Source: Pseudomonadota bacterium
GTDB lineage: Bacteria > Pseudomonadota > Alphaproteobacteria > Rhodobacterales > Rhodobacteraceae
DNA: 10,992 nt
Reading direction: 5' to 3'
NCBI GenBank assembly: GCA_021813645.1
Contig: JAKAJW010000136.1
Coordinates: 1-10,992, forward strand
Of this stretch, positions 1 to 6,574 are shown piece by piece. The stretch's first letter is position 1. Each line of letters opens with the position of its first letter. The notes below the pieces were generated by a model. It had not been told where the DNA came from, ran no database searches, and saw nothing but the letters and a program-made list of their open reading frames with translations. Position numbers and translations under genes: made by a program.

Positions 1-1327
1 CGGTCAGATAAGCGAAGTAGATGATCCCGAGCGTATCGTAGAGCCGCAGATGGAATAGGGGGAGCGGACGCAGGAAAGCGAGTATATAGGCGATAGCGAT
101 CACGATACCGGGCAGGGCGTAGGCAACATCGGCGAGCGCAACGATGTTGGTGAGCGTAGCCTTCTGACCCCGGCCTGGGCGTCCGGCGAGCAGCGCGGCC
201 AGAAGAAGGGCTAGGGCCGCAAGCGTGAGTGCGGCGATGGTGGCGAGGAGGGTTGAATTGGCGAAGGCGCGCAGGGTCGCAGGCTGACTGAAAAGTAGCT
301 CCGCATAGTTGGATAACGTCACCGACCGTGCAGTGAGGCGGACGCCGTAGGTCGGCACCAGCGAGGTGGCGAGCAACGCGCTGACCGGAACCACGGTCGT
401 TGCGGCGGCATATAGTGCAAGCAGGGCCTCGGCAAAGGGCCTGAAGCCGCTCAAGCGAAATGCAATCGGTCGTTGCCACCGACTGGAAATACGGGCGGCC
501 ATGCGGGCTTGGAGCATGAGCTGCACAGCGACCGCTGCGATGGCCAAGCCGCCCAAGAGGGCGGAAAGCACCGCGACATCGGGCAGCATTCCCGGTCCGA
601 AGGACGCCAAGCGGCGCCAGATCAGCACCGGAAGTGTGATGTAGCGGGCAGGAATGCCGAGCAAGGCGGGGATGCCGAAATTGCCAAGCGTCGAAACCAC
701 AGCGAGGGCATAGGCCGCGACCAGCGCCGGAGCCGAGGCCGGCAGCAGAACGCGGAGCAGTATGCGGCCGGGCCGTGCGCCAGCAACGCGCGCCGCTTCT
801 ACTATTTCGCCGGGCAGTTGGCGTAGCGCCGCGAGCAATAGCAAGAAGGTCAGCGGCGCGTGCTGGATGGTCAATAGAACCAAGATGCCCGCCTCAGAAT
901 AGAGCGGGTTCGGCGTGCCGATCGGCGGGGCGATACCGAGAAGCTGCAGCGCCGGGCTGCCTGGGCCTGTCGCCTGGAGCCAGGCGATCGCCGTGACATG
1001 CTGCGGGATCATCATTGGCAGAACGAGCACGAAAGCGAAGGTCGGCTTGCCGCGAATATCTGTCAGGGCGACCAGGGCGGCCATCGCGGCTCCGACCCCC
1101 AGCGCAAAGAGGCCAGAAAGGCCCGCTGTCGTCACGCTGTGGCGAAGCGCAGCCAAGACAGCAGGGTCCGCCAAGGCGGATCGCAGCGGAGCGAACCAGG
1201 ACCCGCCAGAAGAAGTGAGGCCCTGCCGCGCAAGCAAAGCGAGCGGCAGGGCAAAGAGGGATGCCGAAAAGAGCGCAAGCAGAGCGAGCGCGAACCGCTC
1301 GCCGTGCCGGGCGACGAGGCCGATCAC
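1..1327 (-). CDS. Fused two-domain ABC importer permease (partial, C-terminus beyond left edge)
   Basis: Inner-membrane permease that would form the translocation channel for the binding protein encoded just upstream (1329-2306). The minus strand reads open for 442 codons from a GTG at 1327 to the window edge with no stop, so the C-terminus is missing. The product is very hydrophobic, with repeated membrane segments. The cytoplasmic EAA loop that docks on the ATPase reads EAARVAGARPGRILLRVLLP and begins at Glu177, exactly where the second permease in this window has its first EAA Glu. Residues from about 290 start the second permease domain, so the full protein should be near 550-560 residues, like FbpB/PhnU-type fused permeases. 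The GTG lies one base after the TGA of the binding-protein gene, implying translational coupling. The in-frame ATG near residue 72 would remove the first membrane segments. The fold and role are clear. The substrate is inferred only from promoter context. Confidence 0.9.
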   Translation of the reverse strand, partial: MIGLVARHGERFALALLALFSASLFALPLALLARQGLTSSGGSWFAPLRSALADPAVLAALRHSVTTAGLSGLFALGVGAAMAALVALTDIRGKPTFAFVLVLPMMIPQHVTAIAWLQATGPGSPALQLLGIAPPIGTPNPLYSEAGILVLLTIQHAPLTFLLLLAALRQLPGEIVEAARVAGARPGRILLRVLLPASAPALVAAYALAVVSTLGNFGIPALLGIPARYITLPVLIWRRLASFGPGMLPDVAVLSALLGGLAIAAVAVQLMLQARMAARISSRWQRPIAFRLSGFRPFAEALLALYAAATTVVPVSALLATSLVPTYGVRLTARSVTLSNYAELLFSQPATLRAFANSTLLATIAALTLAALALLLAALLAGRPGRGQKATLTNIVALADVAYALPGIVIAIAYILAFLRPLPLFHLRLYDTLGIIYFAYLT

Positions 1328-1328
1328 C

Positions 1329-2306
1329 TCAGCCGCCGAACATTGCCGCGAACTTTTTCAGATTGCCGCTGTTTTCGTTCAGTGCCTTCGCCGGATCGAA
1401 CGCGAGCAGTTTGATCTTGTCGCGCGGCGGGAAGCCGGCCGGTTCGGCAACCGCTGGGTCGGCGGGAATATAACCCATCTCGGCAGCCAGCTTCTGACCT
1501 TCGGGCGACATCAGGAAGGCGACGAAGGCCTCGGCGGCAGAAACGTTCTTCGCCGATTTCAAGATCGCTACCGGTTCGGTCACCGCCGTAAGCCCTTCCT
1601 TCGGCGCGACGAAGGCGACAGGCGCGCCCTTGGCCTGGCCGCGCACGGGCAGGTAGTCGACGATGAAGCCATACAGCTTCTCGCCAGAGGCAATCGCCTT
1701 GTAGACCCCGCCGTTGCCGCCCTGCGCCACGGCGCCCTGATCGGCGAGGCCCTGGTAGTATTGCCAGCCGAGCGCCGGATCGGCCGTGATCGCGTCGAGC
1801 TGAATGGCGGCGGCCCCGGAGTTCAGGGGCGAGGGCATGGCGATCTCGCCTTTCGCCTCGGGTTTGAGCAGGTCCGCGTAGGACGTCGGCACCATCTTGG
1901 CGTTGGTGTTGTACATGATGCCGGTGGTGATGAGCTTGGTCGAGAAAAACTCATGCTCTGGATCCATCAGCGCCGGGTCGAACCGCGAGACATCGACATG
2001 CGGATCGGCCATCAGCCGGCCTTCGCGCTTAAGTTGTTCCATAGAAACCATGTCGGCGATCAGCAGCACGTCCGGTTGCGGAGCTCCGGCGGCGAATTCG
2101 GCCCCAAGTTTGGCCATCATCTGGGTGGTGCCAGCGCGAACCCAGTCCACTTTGACCTGCGGGTATTTCGCTTCGAACGCGGCAACGGTCTTTTGTGCAT
2201 CAGCGTTCGGCTGCGAGGTGTAAAGCACGAGTTTACCGCCAACGTCGGCATTTGCGGCGATGGCAGATAGCAGCAACGCTGCACTGGCGGTGAGCAGGCG
2301 GAACAT
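1329..2306 (-). CDS. Periplasmic substrate-binding protein of an FbpA/PhnS-type ABC importer (SBP1)
   Basis: Periplasmic binding protein of 325 residues that delivers ligand to the permease encoded directly downstream. The start at 2306 is chosen because it opens a typical signal peptide (MFRLLTASAALLLSAIAANA, probable cleavage before DVGGK) and is preceded by AAGGAG. The reading frame extends 25 codons upstream, but that part is arginine-rich and overlaps the PHO box. Family hallmarks are the opening strand LVLYTSQPN, the PDVLLIAD segment, MPSPLNSGAA after the first lobe, and a C-terminus related to that of the second binding protein (FDPAKAL...FAAMFGG versus FDTEKAY...FAKMFAK). Where iron-binding FbpA proteins carry a Tyr-Tyr pair, this protein has Asp217-Tyr218. 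A PHO-box-like repeat lies 52 bp upstream of the start. Assignment to the family is firm. A phosphonate or other phosphorus-containing ligand is inference, with iron(III) as the alternative. Confidence 0.9.
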   Translation of the reverse strand: MFRLLTASAALLLSAIAANADVGGKLVLYTSQPNADAQKTVAAFEAKYPQVKVDWVRAGTTQMMAKLGAEFAAGAPQPDVLLIADMVSMEQLKREGRLMADPHVDVSRFDPALMDPEHEFFSTKLITTGIMYNTNAKMVPTSYADLLKPEAKGEIAMPSPLNSGAAAIQLDAITADPALGWQYYQGLADQGAVAQGGNGGVYKAIASGEKLYGFIVDYLPVRGQAKGAPVAFVAPKEGLTAVTEPVAILKSAKNVSAAEAFVAFLMSPEGQKLAAEMGYIPADPAVAEPAGFPPRDKIKLLAFDPAKALNENSGNLKKFAAMFGG

Positions 2307-2342
2307 CGGGGGTCTCCTTCCAAAAGACGGGCTGCGGTTGCC

Positions 2343-2375
2343 GGCTAATCCCCTGCGATGACAGCGGCGTGACAG
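2343..2375 (-). promoter_or_regulatory. PHO-box promoter of the SBP1-permease operon
   Basis: Read on the minus strand, 2375-2358 is CTGTCAC-GCCG-CTGTCAT: two 7-bp repeats with an 11-bp period. They match the PhoB consensus CTGTCAT-N4-CTGTCAT at 13 of 14 repeat positions. Nine bases further on lies TTAGCC (2348-2343), a weak -10 candidate at about the distance seen in E. coli phoA. In such promoters PhoB replaces a good -35, and none is visible here. The box ends 52 bp before the SBP1 start codon. Confidence 0.75.
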
Positions 2376-2388
2376 GTGCATGCGCTTG

Positions 2389-2401
2389 GCGCCGACGGCG
2401 C
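2389..2401. repeat. 13-bp dyad between the two PHO boxes
   Basis: GCGCCG-A-CGGCGC is a perfect inverted repeat with 6-bp arms around a single base. It lies between the two divergent PHO boxes, 13 bp from the minus-strand box and 14 bp from the plus-strand box. It could be a symmetric protein-binding site shared by both promoters. GC-rich DNA forms such dyads easily by chance, so function is not established. Confidence 0.3.
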
Positions 2402-2415
2402 TCAGTTTTGTGAAA

Positions 2416-2448
2416 TTGTCATTCTGTCGTCATGTGTGGCGCTTAGTG
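2416..2448 (+). promoter_or_regulatory. PHO-box promoter of the ATPase-SBP2-permease operon
   Basis: Positions 2416-2433 read TTGTCAT-TCTG-TCGTCAT: two 7-bp repeats with an 11-bp period that match the PhoB consensus at 11 of 14 repeat positions. TTAGTG (2443-2448) follows nine bases later. The opposite-facing promoter has TTAG at exactly the same distance from its box. The box is weaker than the minus-strand one, but the shared geometry raises confidence. It would give a leader of roughly 20 nt before the ATPase start at 2476. Confidence 0.65.
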
Positions 2449-2475
2449 CCGGCCGAGAAGGCTGGGAAGTGAACG

Positions 2476-3579
2476 ATGCGAGACGTGCAGGGGGGAGCGG
2501 GCCAAGGTTCCGCTGCGGCTGAAGCGAGCGCCGTTAGGCTGGAAGGCGTCGGCTTAAGCCTTGGCGGGACGGAGGTTCTCAAGGGGATCGACTTGGAGTT
2601 GCCACGTGGCCAGGTGCTCGCCCTGCTGGGCCCCTCTGGCTGCGGCAAGACGACGGTCCTCCGACTGGTCGCAGGACTGTTGGCGCCCGGCCGTGGGCGG
2701 GTCTTCGTGCATTCTCGACTAGCCGCCGAAGGCGGCGGGCGGTGCCTTCCGCCCGAGGAGCGGGCACTGGGCATGGTGTTTCAGGACTATGCGCTCTGGC
2801 CGCATATGACGGTGGCCGGCAATGTCGGCTTTCCGCTCGAGATGCAGCGTGTCCCTGTCGCTCTTCGGCGCGAACGCGTCGGGGCGGCCCTGGCGCGCGT
2901 GGGGCTGGCCAAGTTCGCGGAACGGCGCCCGGCCGAGCTTTCCGGAGGGCAACAGCAGCGCGTGGCGATCGCCCGCGCGATCGTCGGCGAACCGGGGATC
3001 GTGTTGTTCGACGAGCCGCTCTCGAACCTCGATCGTGAATTGCGCGAAACCATGGTCGAAGAGATTGCAGGGTTGGTCGCGGAACTCGGCTTGACCGCCC
3101 TCTATGTCACCCATGACCAATCAGAGGCGTTTTCGCTCGCCGATAAGGTCGCGGTGATGCGTGGCGGTCTGATCGAGCAGATCGCGGCCCCGGAAGTGCT
3201 TGTGGATCGGCCGGCGAGCGTCGCTGTTGCCGACTTTCTCCGGCTTGGCGCAGTCCTTCCCGTCGAGGGAGGCGCCGATGGCTGGCGGCTGAAGGGCGGC
3301 CCGATCATCGCCCCGCTTCGAGCGGCAGCGAAGGCCGAACAGGTTTTGATCCCCTCGCGCGGCCTTGGACTTTGCGCGCCGGGCGAAGGTTGGCTTGACG
3401 CAAGTGTCGTGCGCACCCTGTTCCGTGGCGACGGCCACTTGGCCACGTTGCAACTGGATGGCGGACATCGGCTGCAGGCCACGGTGCCCGAGCGGCTACA
3501 TCCCGGCACGAAGCTGGGTCTGCGTCTCGCAGACGATGCCTTGCGCTGGTTTTCTTCTCAATCGGATCGTGGAGTTTGA
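2476..3579 (+). CDS. ABC importer ATP-binding protein (FbpC/PhnT-like)
   Basis: Cytoplasmic ATPase of 367 residues that powers the importer encoded by the next two genes. The nucleotide-binding domain is complete: Walker A GPSGCGKT (52-59), Q-loop Gln103 in VFQDYALWPHMT, signature LSGGQQQR (155-162), Walker B IVLFDEP (175-181), D-loop SNLD, and H-loop His213 in YVTHDQSEA. From about residue 240 a C-terminal TOBE-like regulatory domain follows, as in the CysA/FbpC/PotA class, and the total length is normal for that class. The ATG at 2476 is preceded by a purine-rich GGGAAG. About 17 small residues precede the first conserved strand, so the true start could be slightly later. It is first in an operon, four bases before the SBP2 start, and sits behind a PHO-box-like promoter. 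It is the only ATPase visible for the two importers here, so it may serve both. Confidence 0.93.
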   Translation: MRDVQGGAGQGSAAAEASAVRLEGVGLSLGGTEVLKGIDLELPRGQVLALLGPSGCGKTTVLRLVAGLLAPGRGRVFVHSRLAAEGGGRCLPPEERALGMVFQDYALWPHMTVAGNVGFPLEMQRVPVALRRERVGAALARVGLAKFAERRPAELSGGQQQRVAIARAIVGEPGIVLFDEPLSNLDRELRETMVEEIAGLVAELGLTALYVTHDQSEAFSLADKVAVMRGGLIEQIAAPEVLVDRPASVAVADFLRLGAVLPVEGGADGWRLKGGPIIAPLRAAAKAEQVLIPSRGLGLCAPGEGWLDASVVRTLFRGDGHLATLQLDGGHRLQATVPERLHPGTKLGLRLADDALRWFSSQSDRGV

Positions 3580-3583
3580 GACA

Positions 3584-4531
3584 ATGCGGCTATCCTTGAC
3601 CACCCTTGCCACTGCTGCAGCGATGGCAGCGGCGCCGGCTTTCGCCGATGTGACCGTCTACACAGCCGGTCCCGCCAAGCTGATCGATACGCTCGCCAAG
3701 GGCTTCACGGCGAAGACCGGGATCAAGGTGGACGTCTACCAGGCCACGACGGGCAAGGTGATGGCGCGCCTTCAGGCCGAGGCGGCCCATCCGGTTGCTG
3801 ATGTTGTCATTTCCGCCTCTTGGGACAGCGCGACGGCAATGACCAACCAGGGGCTGCTGCTGCCCTACACCAGCCCGAACTCCGCCCATGTGCCGGATTT
3901 CCTGAAGAGCGATACGGCGGTCGCGGAAGGCGTATCGGCGCTTGCGATCGCATGGAATCCGAATAGCGAGACGCCAGAGCCGAAGGACTGGTCCGATCTG
4001 ACCAAGCCGGCGTTCAAGGACAAGGTGACGATGCCAGATCCGGCGCAGTCGGGCTCTGCCTTCGAGTTGGTCGCGGCGCTCGAGGCGGCGCAGGGTGATC
4101 AGTCGCTGAAGGACTTGGCGTCGAACGGCGCGATCGTCGCCGGCGCCAATGCGCAGGCCCTGAATCCGGTGTTGCAGGGGGCCAAGGCCGCGGTCTTCGG
4201 GGCGGTCGATTACATTTCGCTTGCTGCGGCGGCGAAGGGCGAAGCGGTCAAGGTCATTTTCCCTGCCAGCGGAACGGTGATCGCGCCACGCCCGGCGATG
4301 ATCCTGAAATCCTCATCGCATCCCGAGGAAGCCAAGAAGTTCATCGACTATATGCTGTCGGAACTGGGTCAAGAGGCGGTCGCCGCGACCTATCTGATGC
4401 CCGCCCGCACCGATGTTGCGGCGAAGCGACCGGGGATTGCCGAGTTGAAGCGGCTGCCCTTCGACACGGAAAAGGCCTATGGCTCGCGCAAGGAGACCCT
4501 TGCAGGCTTTGCCAAGATGTTTGCGAAATAG
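3584..4531 (+). CDS. Periplasmic substrate-binding protein of an FbpA/PhnS-type ABC importer (SBP2)
   Basis: Periplasmic binding protein of 315 residues. The ATG at 3584 opens a signal peptide (MRLSLTTLATAAAMAAAPAFA, probable cleavage before DVTVYTAG), and GGAG at 3571-3574, overlapping the end of the ATPase gene, serves as its ribosome binding site. Family features are the VTVYTAGPA first strand, ADVVISAS, MPDPAQSGSAF in the interlobe region, and a C-terminal helix ending in FAKMF. It is a diverged relative of SBP1 on the opposite strand. At the place where iron-binding FbpA proteins have two tyrosines it reads Asp209-Tyr210, which argues against ferric iron. The gene order ATPase, binding protein, fused permease is that of putative 2-aminoethylphosphonate importers. 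Together with the PHO-box-like promoter this makes a phosphonate ligand likely but unproven. Confidence 0.92.
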   Translation: MRLSLTTLATAAAMAAAPAFADVTVYTAGPAKLIDTLAKGFTAKTGIKVDVYQATTGKVMARLQAEAAHPVADVVISASWDSATAMTNQGLLLPYTSPNSAHVPDFLKSDTAVAEGVSALAIAWNPNSETPEPKDWSDLTKPAFKDKVTMPDPAQSGSAFELVAALEAAQGDQSLKDLASNGAIVAGANAQALNPVLQGAKAAVFGAVDYISLAAAAKGEAVKVIFPASGTVIAPRPAMILKSSSHPEEAKKFIDYMLSELGQEAVAATYLMPARTDVAAKRPGIAELKRLPFDTEKAYGSRKETLAGFAKMFAK

Positions 4532-4534
4532 TCC

Positions 4535-6214
4535 GTGCGGCTGCGCGGCGGGACCGAGCAGGCGGTGCTTGCCGCGCTGACTGCGCTGGCGTTGGCCATC
4601 TTTGTTGGCCTTCCCTTCGTATTCATCCTGCTCCAGGCGATCTTTCCCCGGATCGGCGCCGGGTCCTTCAAGGACCCGTTTGCGCATTTCGCCGGCCTCG
4701 TGAGTGCCGGCGATCTGCCGATTGAAACGGCGAACTCGCTCCTACTCGGCGTGGGGACTGTGGCCCTCTCGGCTGTGCTTGCCATCCCTCTTGCCGCTTT
4801 ACGGGCGCTGACCCGGCTGCCGGGCGCAGTCCTGTGGGATCTGCTGTTCCTTTTGCCCTTCATGGTCCCTCCCTATATCGCCAGCCTCGGCTGGATCCTG
4901 ACGCTGCAACCGGCGGGCTATATGCAGCAACTCTGCGGCGTGAACCTGGCTTGGTTTCTGTTCTCGGTTCCGGGAATCGTTTTCGTCCTAACCATGAACA
5001 CCTTTCCGGTGGTCTACTTCGCGCTTTCTCGTAGCTTTACGGCGATCGGTGGGCGCTACGCGGAAGTGAGCCGCGTGGCCGGCGCCACTCCGTTGCGGGC
5101 CTTCATCCGGGTGACGCTGCCGCTTTCCTGGCCCAGTCTGGCCGCAAGCCTATTGCTGGTCTTCGCCATGGCGATCGAGGAATACGGCACGCCTGCCGTG
5201 CTGGGCACGCGGATTGGGTTTCGGGTGCTCGTAACCGGTATCGACGGTTCGATTTCCGACTGGCCGGTGGACTTGCCGAAAGCGGCCCTTCTGTCCCTGG
5301 TCCTGGTCGGGCTGGCGACGTTGGCCTTCTTTCTTCAGCGCCGCCTCCTCGTCCGTCGCGGGTACGAAACCGCGACCGGGCGCGCGGCGGCCGCGCCACC
5401 GCGCGCGCCACTTGGGCGGTGGCGGTGGCCGGTCCTTGCCGGCTTCGCCATTGTGGCCTTTCTGGCCAGCGGCGTGCCGCTATTGGCCATTCTTGCGACA
5501 GCGCTCAGCCGGACGATTTCCGGCGGCTTGGTTCCTGCGAACCTTGGGCTGCAGAACTTCCGCGCGATTGTCGCGAACAGCTCCGGCGCTTTTTCGGCAC
5601 TTGTGACCAGCCTCGGACTCGCCCTCATCACGGCGCTTTCTGCGGGTCTTCTCGGTACGCTCACAGCCTATGTCGCCAGCCGAACCAATGCACGCCTGCG
5701 TGGCTTCATCGAACTCATGGCGGCGCTACCGAATGCCGCGCCTGGGGTCGTGGTGGCGCTCGGGCTGATCCTGCTCTGGAACCAGCCGGCGCTGCCAGTA
5801 ACGCCTTACAACACGCTCGCCATCCTGCTCTTGGCTTACGTCTTCCTCTTGCTTCCACAGCCGGTGCGCTTCACCACCGCTGCGCTCCATCAAATCGGCC
5901 CCTCCCTCGAGGCGGCGGCGCGCGTTAGCGGCGCTTCGGCGGTTCGCACTCTTGGGCGCGTGCTCTTGCCTCTGCTCCTGCCGAATCTGTTGGCGGCGAT
6001 GCTGCTCAGTTTTGTCGTGGCCTCACGGGAGCTCGTCGCTTCGCTGCTTGTGCTGCCCGTCGGGCGCCAGACCATCGGGACTTTCATCTGGAGCCAGTTC
6101 GATCAGGGCTCGGTGGGGCTCGGAATGGCGATGGCTTTCGTAACAATTGTCGTCACGACGCTCTTGCCGCTGACTGTCCTGATCGTCGCGCGGAGGGCCG
6201 AGGCGGCCCTTTGA
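4535..6214 (+). CDS. Fused two-domain ABC importer permease
   Basis: Inner-membrane channel protein of 559 residues, two permease domains joined in one chain as in FbpB/PhnU-type systems. Strong hydrophobic segments occur throughout, the first at about residues 10-33. Each half has its own EAA loop for contact with the ATPase: EVSRVAGATPLRAFIRVTLP from Glu177, and a second beginning at Glu459 (EAAARVSGASAVRTLGRVLL). Start: a TAG lies in frame two codons upstream, so the GTG at 4535, three bases after the SBP2 stop, is the first possible start. No clear ribosome binding site is seen, which suggests translation coupled to SBP2. It completes the ATPase-SBP2-permease operon. It resembles the minus-strand permease in layout, with the first EAA Glu at the same residue number, so the two importers share ancestry. 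The substrate is inferred, not seen. Confidence 0.93.
   Translation: MRLRGGTEQAVLAALTALALAIFVGLPFVFILLQAIFPRIGAGSFKDPFAHFAGLVSAGDLPIETANSLLLGVGTVALSAVLAIPLAALRALTRLPGAVLWDLLFLLPFMVPPYIASLGWILTLQPAGYMQQLCGVNLAWFLFSVPGIVFVLTMNTFPVVYFALSRSFTAIGGRYAEVSRVAGATPLRAFIRVTLPLSWPSLAASLLLVFAMAIEEYGTPAVLGTRIGFRVLVTGIDGSISDWPVDLPKAALLSLVLVGLATLAFFLQRRLLVRRGYETATGRAAAAPPRAPLGRWRWPVLAGFAIVAFLASGVPLLAILATALSRTISGGLVPANLGLQNFRAIVANSSGAFSALVTSLGLALITALSAGLLGTLTAYVASRTNARLRGFIELMAALPNAAPGVVVALGLILLWNQPALPVTPYNTLAILLLAYVFLLLPQPVRFTTAALHQIGPSLEAAARVSGASAVRTLGRVLLPLLLPNLLAAMLLSFVVASRELVASLLVLPVGRQTIGTFIWSQFDQGSVGLGMAMAFVTIVVTTLLPLTVLIVARRAEAAL
6194..6210 (+). terminator. Weak hairpin at the end of the importer operon
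   Basis: AGGGCC-GAGGC-GGCCCT forms a perfect 6-bp GC-rich stem with a 5-nt loop over the last codons of the permease gene. No T-run follows (only CTTTGACC), so it is a poor intrinsic terminator. It may end or trim the transcript, or be chance. Confidence 0.25.
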
Positions 6215-6393
6215 CCTCGATGCGGATGGAGCGGCCAGTCGTTTTGTTGGATTGAGGGTCATTGTCGCGGCGGGCCGCAAGGGCACCGCCGCTGCCGCAA
6301 GTGAGACAAGTACCGTTTTGGCGCTGTCGCGCAGCGCGACCCTGGCCGCCTCTGGCGACAACCCAGCGTTCTGCAGAACGGATACATGTAGAG
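6215..6393. other. Intergenic stretch between the permease operon and tRNA-Lys
   Basis: No convincing gene is seen on either strand. The stretch lies between two convergent units, the rightward importer operon and the leftward tRNA, so it should hold their transcript ends. It contains two hairpin-forming sequences: GCGCTG-TCGCG-CAGCGC around 6320-6340 and the 14-bp palindrome at 6367-6380. Neither is followed by a T-run. A minus-strand reading frame that crosses it runs through the tRNA and is not a gene. Confidence 0.5.
6367..6380. repeat. Perfect 14-bp palindrome downstream of tRNA-Lys
   Basis: CGTTCTGCAGAACG is its own reverse complement and lies 13 bp beyond the 3' CCA of the minus-strand tRNA. 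As RNA it would fold into a 5-bp stem with a TGCA tetraloop. It could mark the tRNA transcript end or be a 3'-processing landmark. There is no T-tract to make it a standard terminator. Confidence 0.35.
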
Positions 6394-6469
6394 TGGTGAG
6401 CCGTGAAGGATTCGAACCTTCGACAGGCTGATTAAGAGTCAGCTGCTCTACCAACTGAGCTAACGGCCC
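6394..6469 (-). tRNA. tRNA-Lys (anticodon CTT)
   Basis: Complete cloverleaf of 76 nt including an encoded CCA. The 7-bp acceptor stem is GGGCCGT with ACGGCTC, with one G-U pair at position 2 and 71. The D-arm region reads TTAGCTCAGTTGGTAGAGCA. The anticodon stem GCTGA/TCAGC encloses the loop CTCTTAA, which places CTT at positions 34-36 and decodes AAG as lysine. The T-arm is GAAGG-TTCGAAT-CCTTC, the discriminator is A, and the terminal CCA is at 6396-6394. There is no intron. The gene lies divergent to dapF, a lysine-pathway gene; the adjacency is probably coincidental. Confidence 0.97.
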
Positions 6470-6479
6470 ACGGGCGGCG

Positions 6480-6508
6480 CTGATAGACCCATGCCGGCCG
6501 GGGTTCAA
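6480..6508 (-). promoter_or_regulatory. Promoter of tRNA-Lys
   Basis: On the minus strand, TTGAAC (6508-6503) and TATCAG (6485-6480) are separated by 17 bp, and the tRNA 5' end follows 10 bp after the -10 element. Both hexamers match four of the six consensus sigma-70 bases. A short transcribed leader of a few bases would be removed by RNase P. The AT-rich dyad at 6509-6521 sits directly upstream, where an UP element would be. Confidence 0.6.
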
Positions 6509-6521
6509 GCGAAAATTTCGC
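6509..6521. repeat. AT-rich dyad upstream of the tRNA-Lys promoter
   Basis: GCGAAA-A-TTTCGC is a perfect inverted repeat with 6-bp arms. It abuts the -35 of the tRNA promoter in the divergent tRNA-Lys/dapF region. Its A/T core is unusual in this GC-rich DNA. It could act as an UP element or a regulator site. No known consensus is recognised. Confidence 0.35.
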
Positions 6522-6574
6522 CCTTGCCGCCAGAGCGCTGGATTCGCAGGCCGCCGAAGTCTATATCGCGCGCC

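Noticed and set aside
915..2270. A 451-codon plus-strand open frame
   Set aside because: It is antisense to SBP1 and the left permease, both of which have clear family motifs, and its translation is arginine- and glycine-rich with no recognisable domain.
2307..2381. An upstream ATG at 2381 that would extend SBP1 by 25 residues
   Set aside because: It would place a basic, non-signal stretch before a perfect signal peptide and put the PHO box inside the coding region. The ATG at 2306 has a proper ribosome binding site.
3365..3583. An upstream start that would extend SBP2 by 73 residues
   Set aside because: It overlaps the ATPase gene in another frame and would bury the signal peptide that starts at 3584.
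1..6214. Calling the two importers ferric iron (FbpABC) systems
   Set aside because: Family similarity alone would allow it, but no Fur-like site is evident, PHO boxes precede both operons, and the paired iron-binding tyrosines are not seen. It is kept as the alternative, not the main call.
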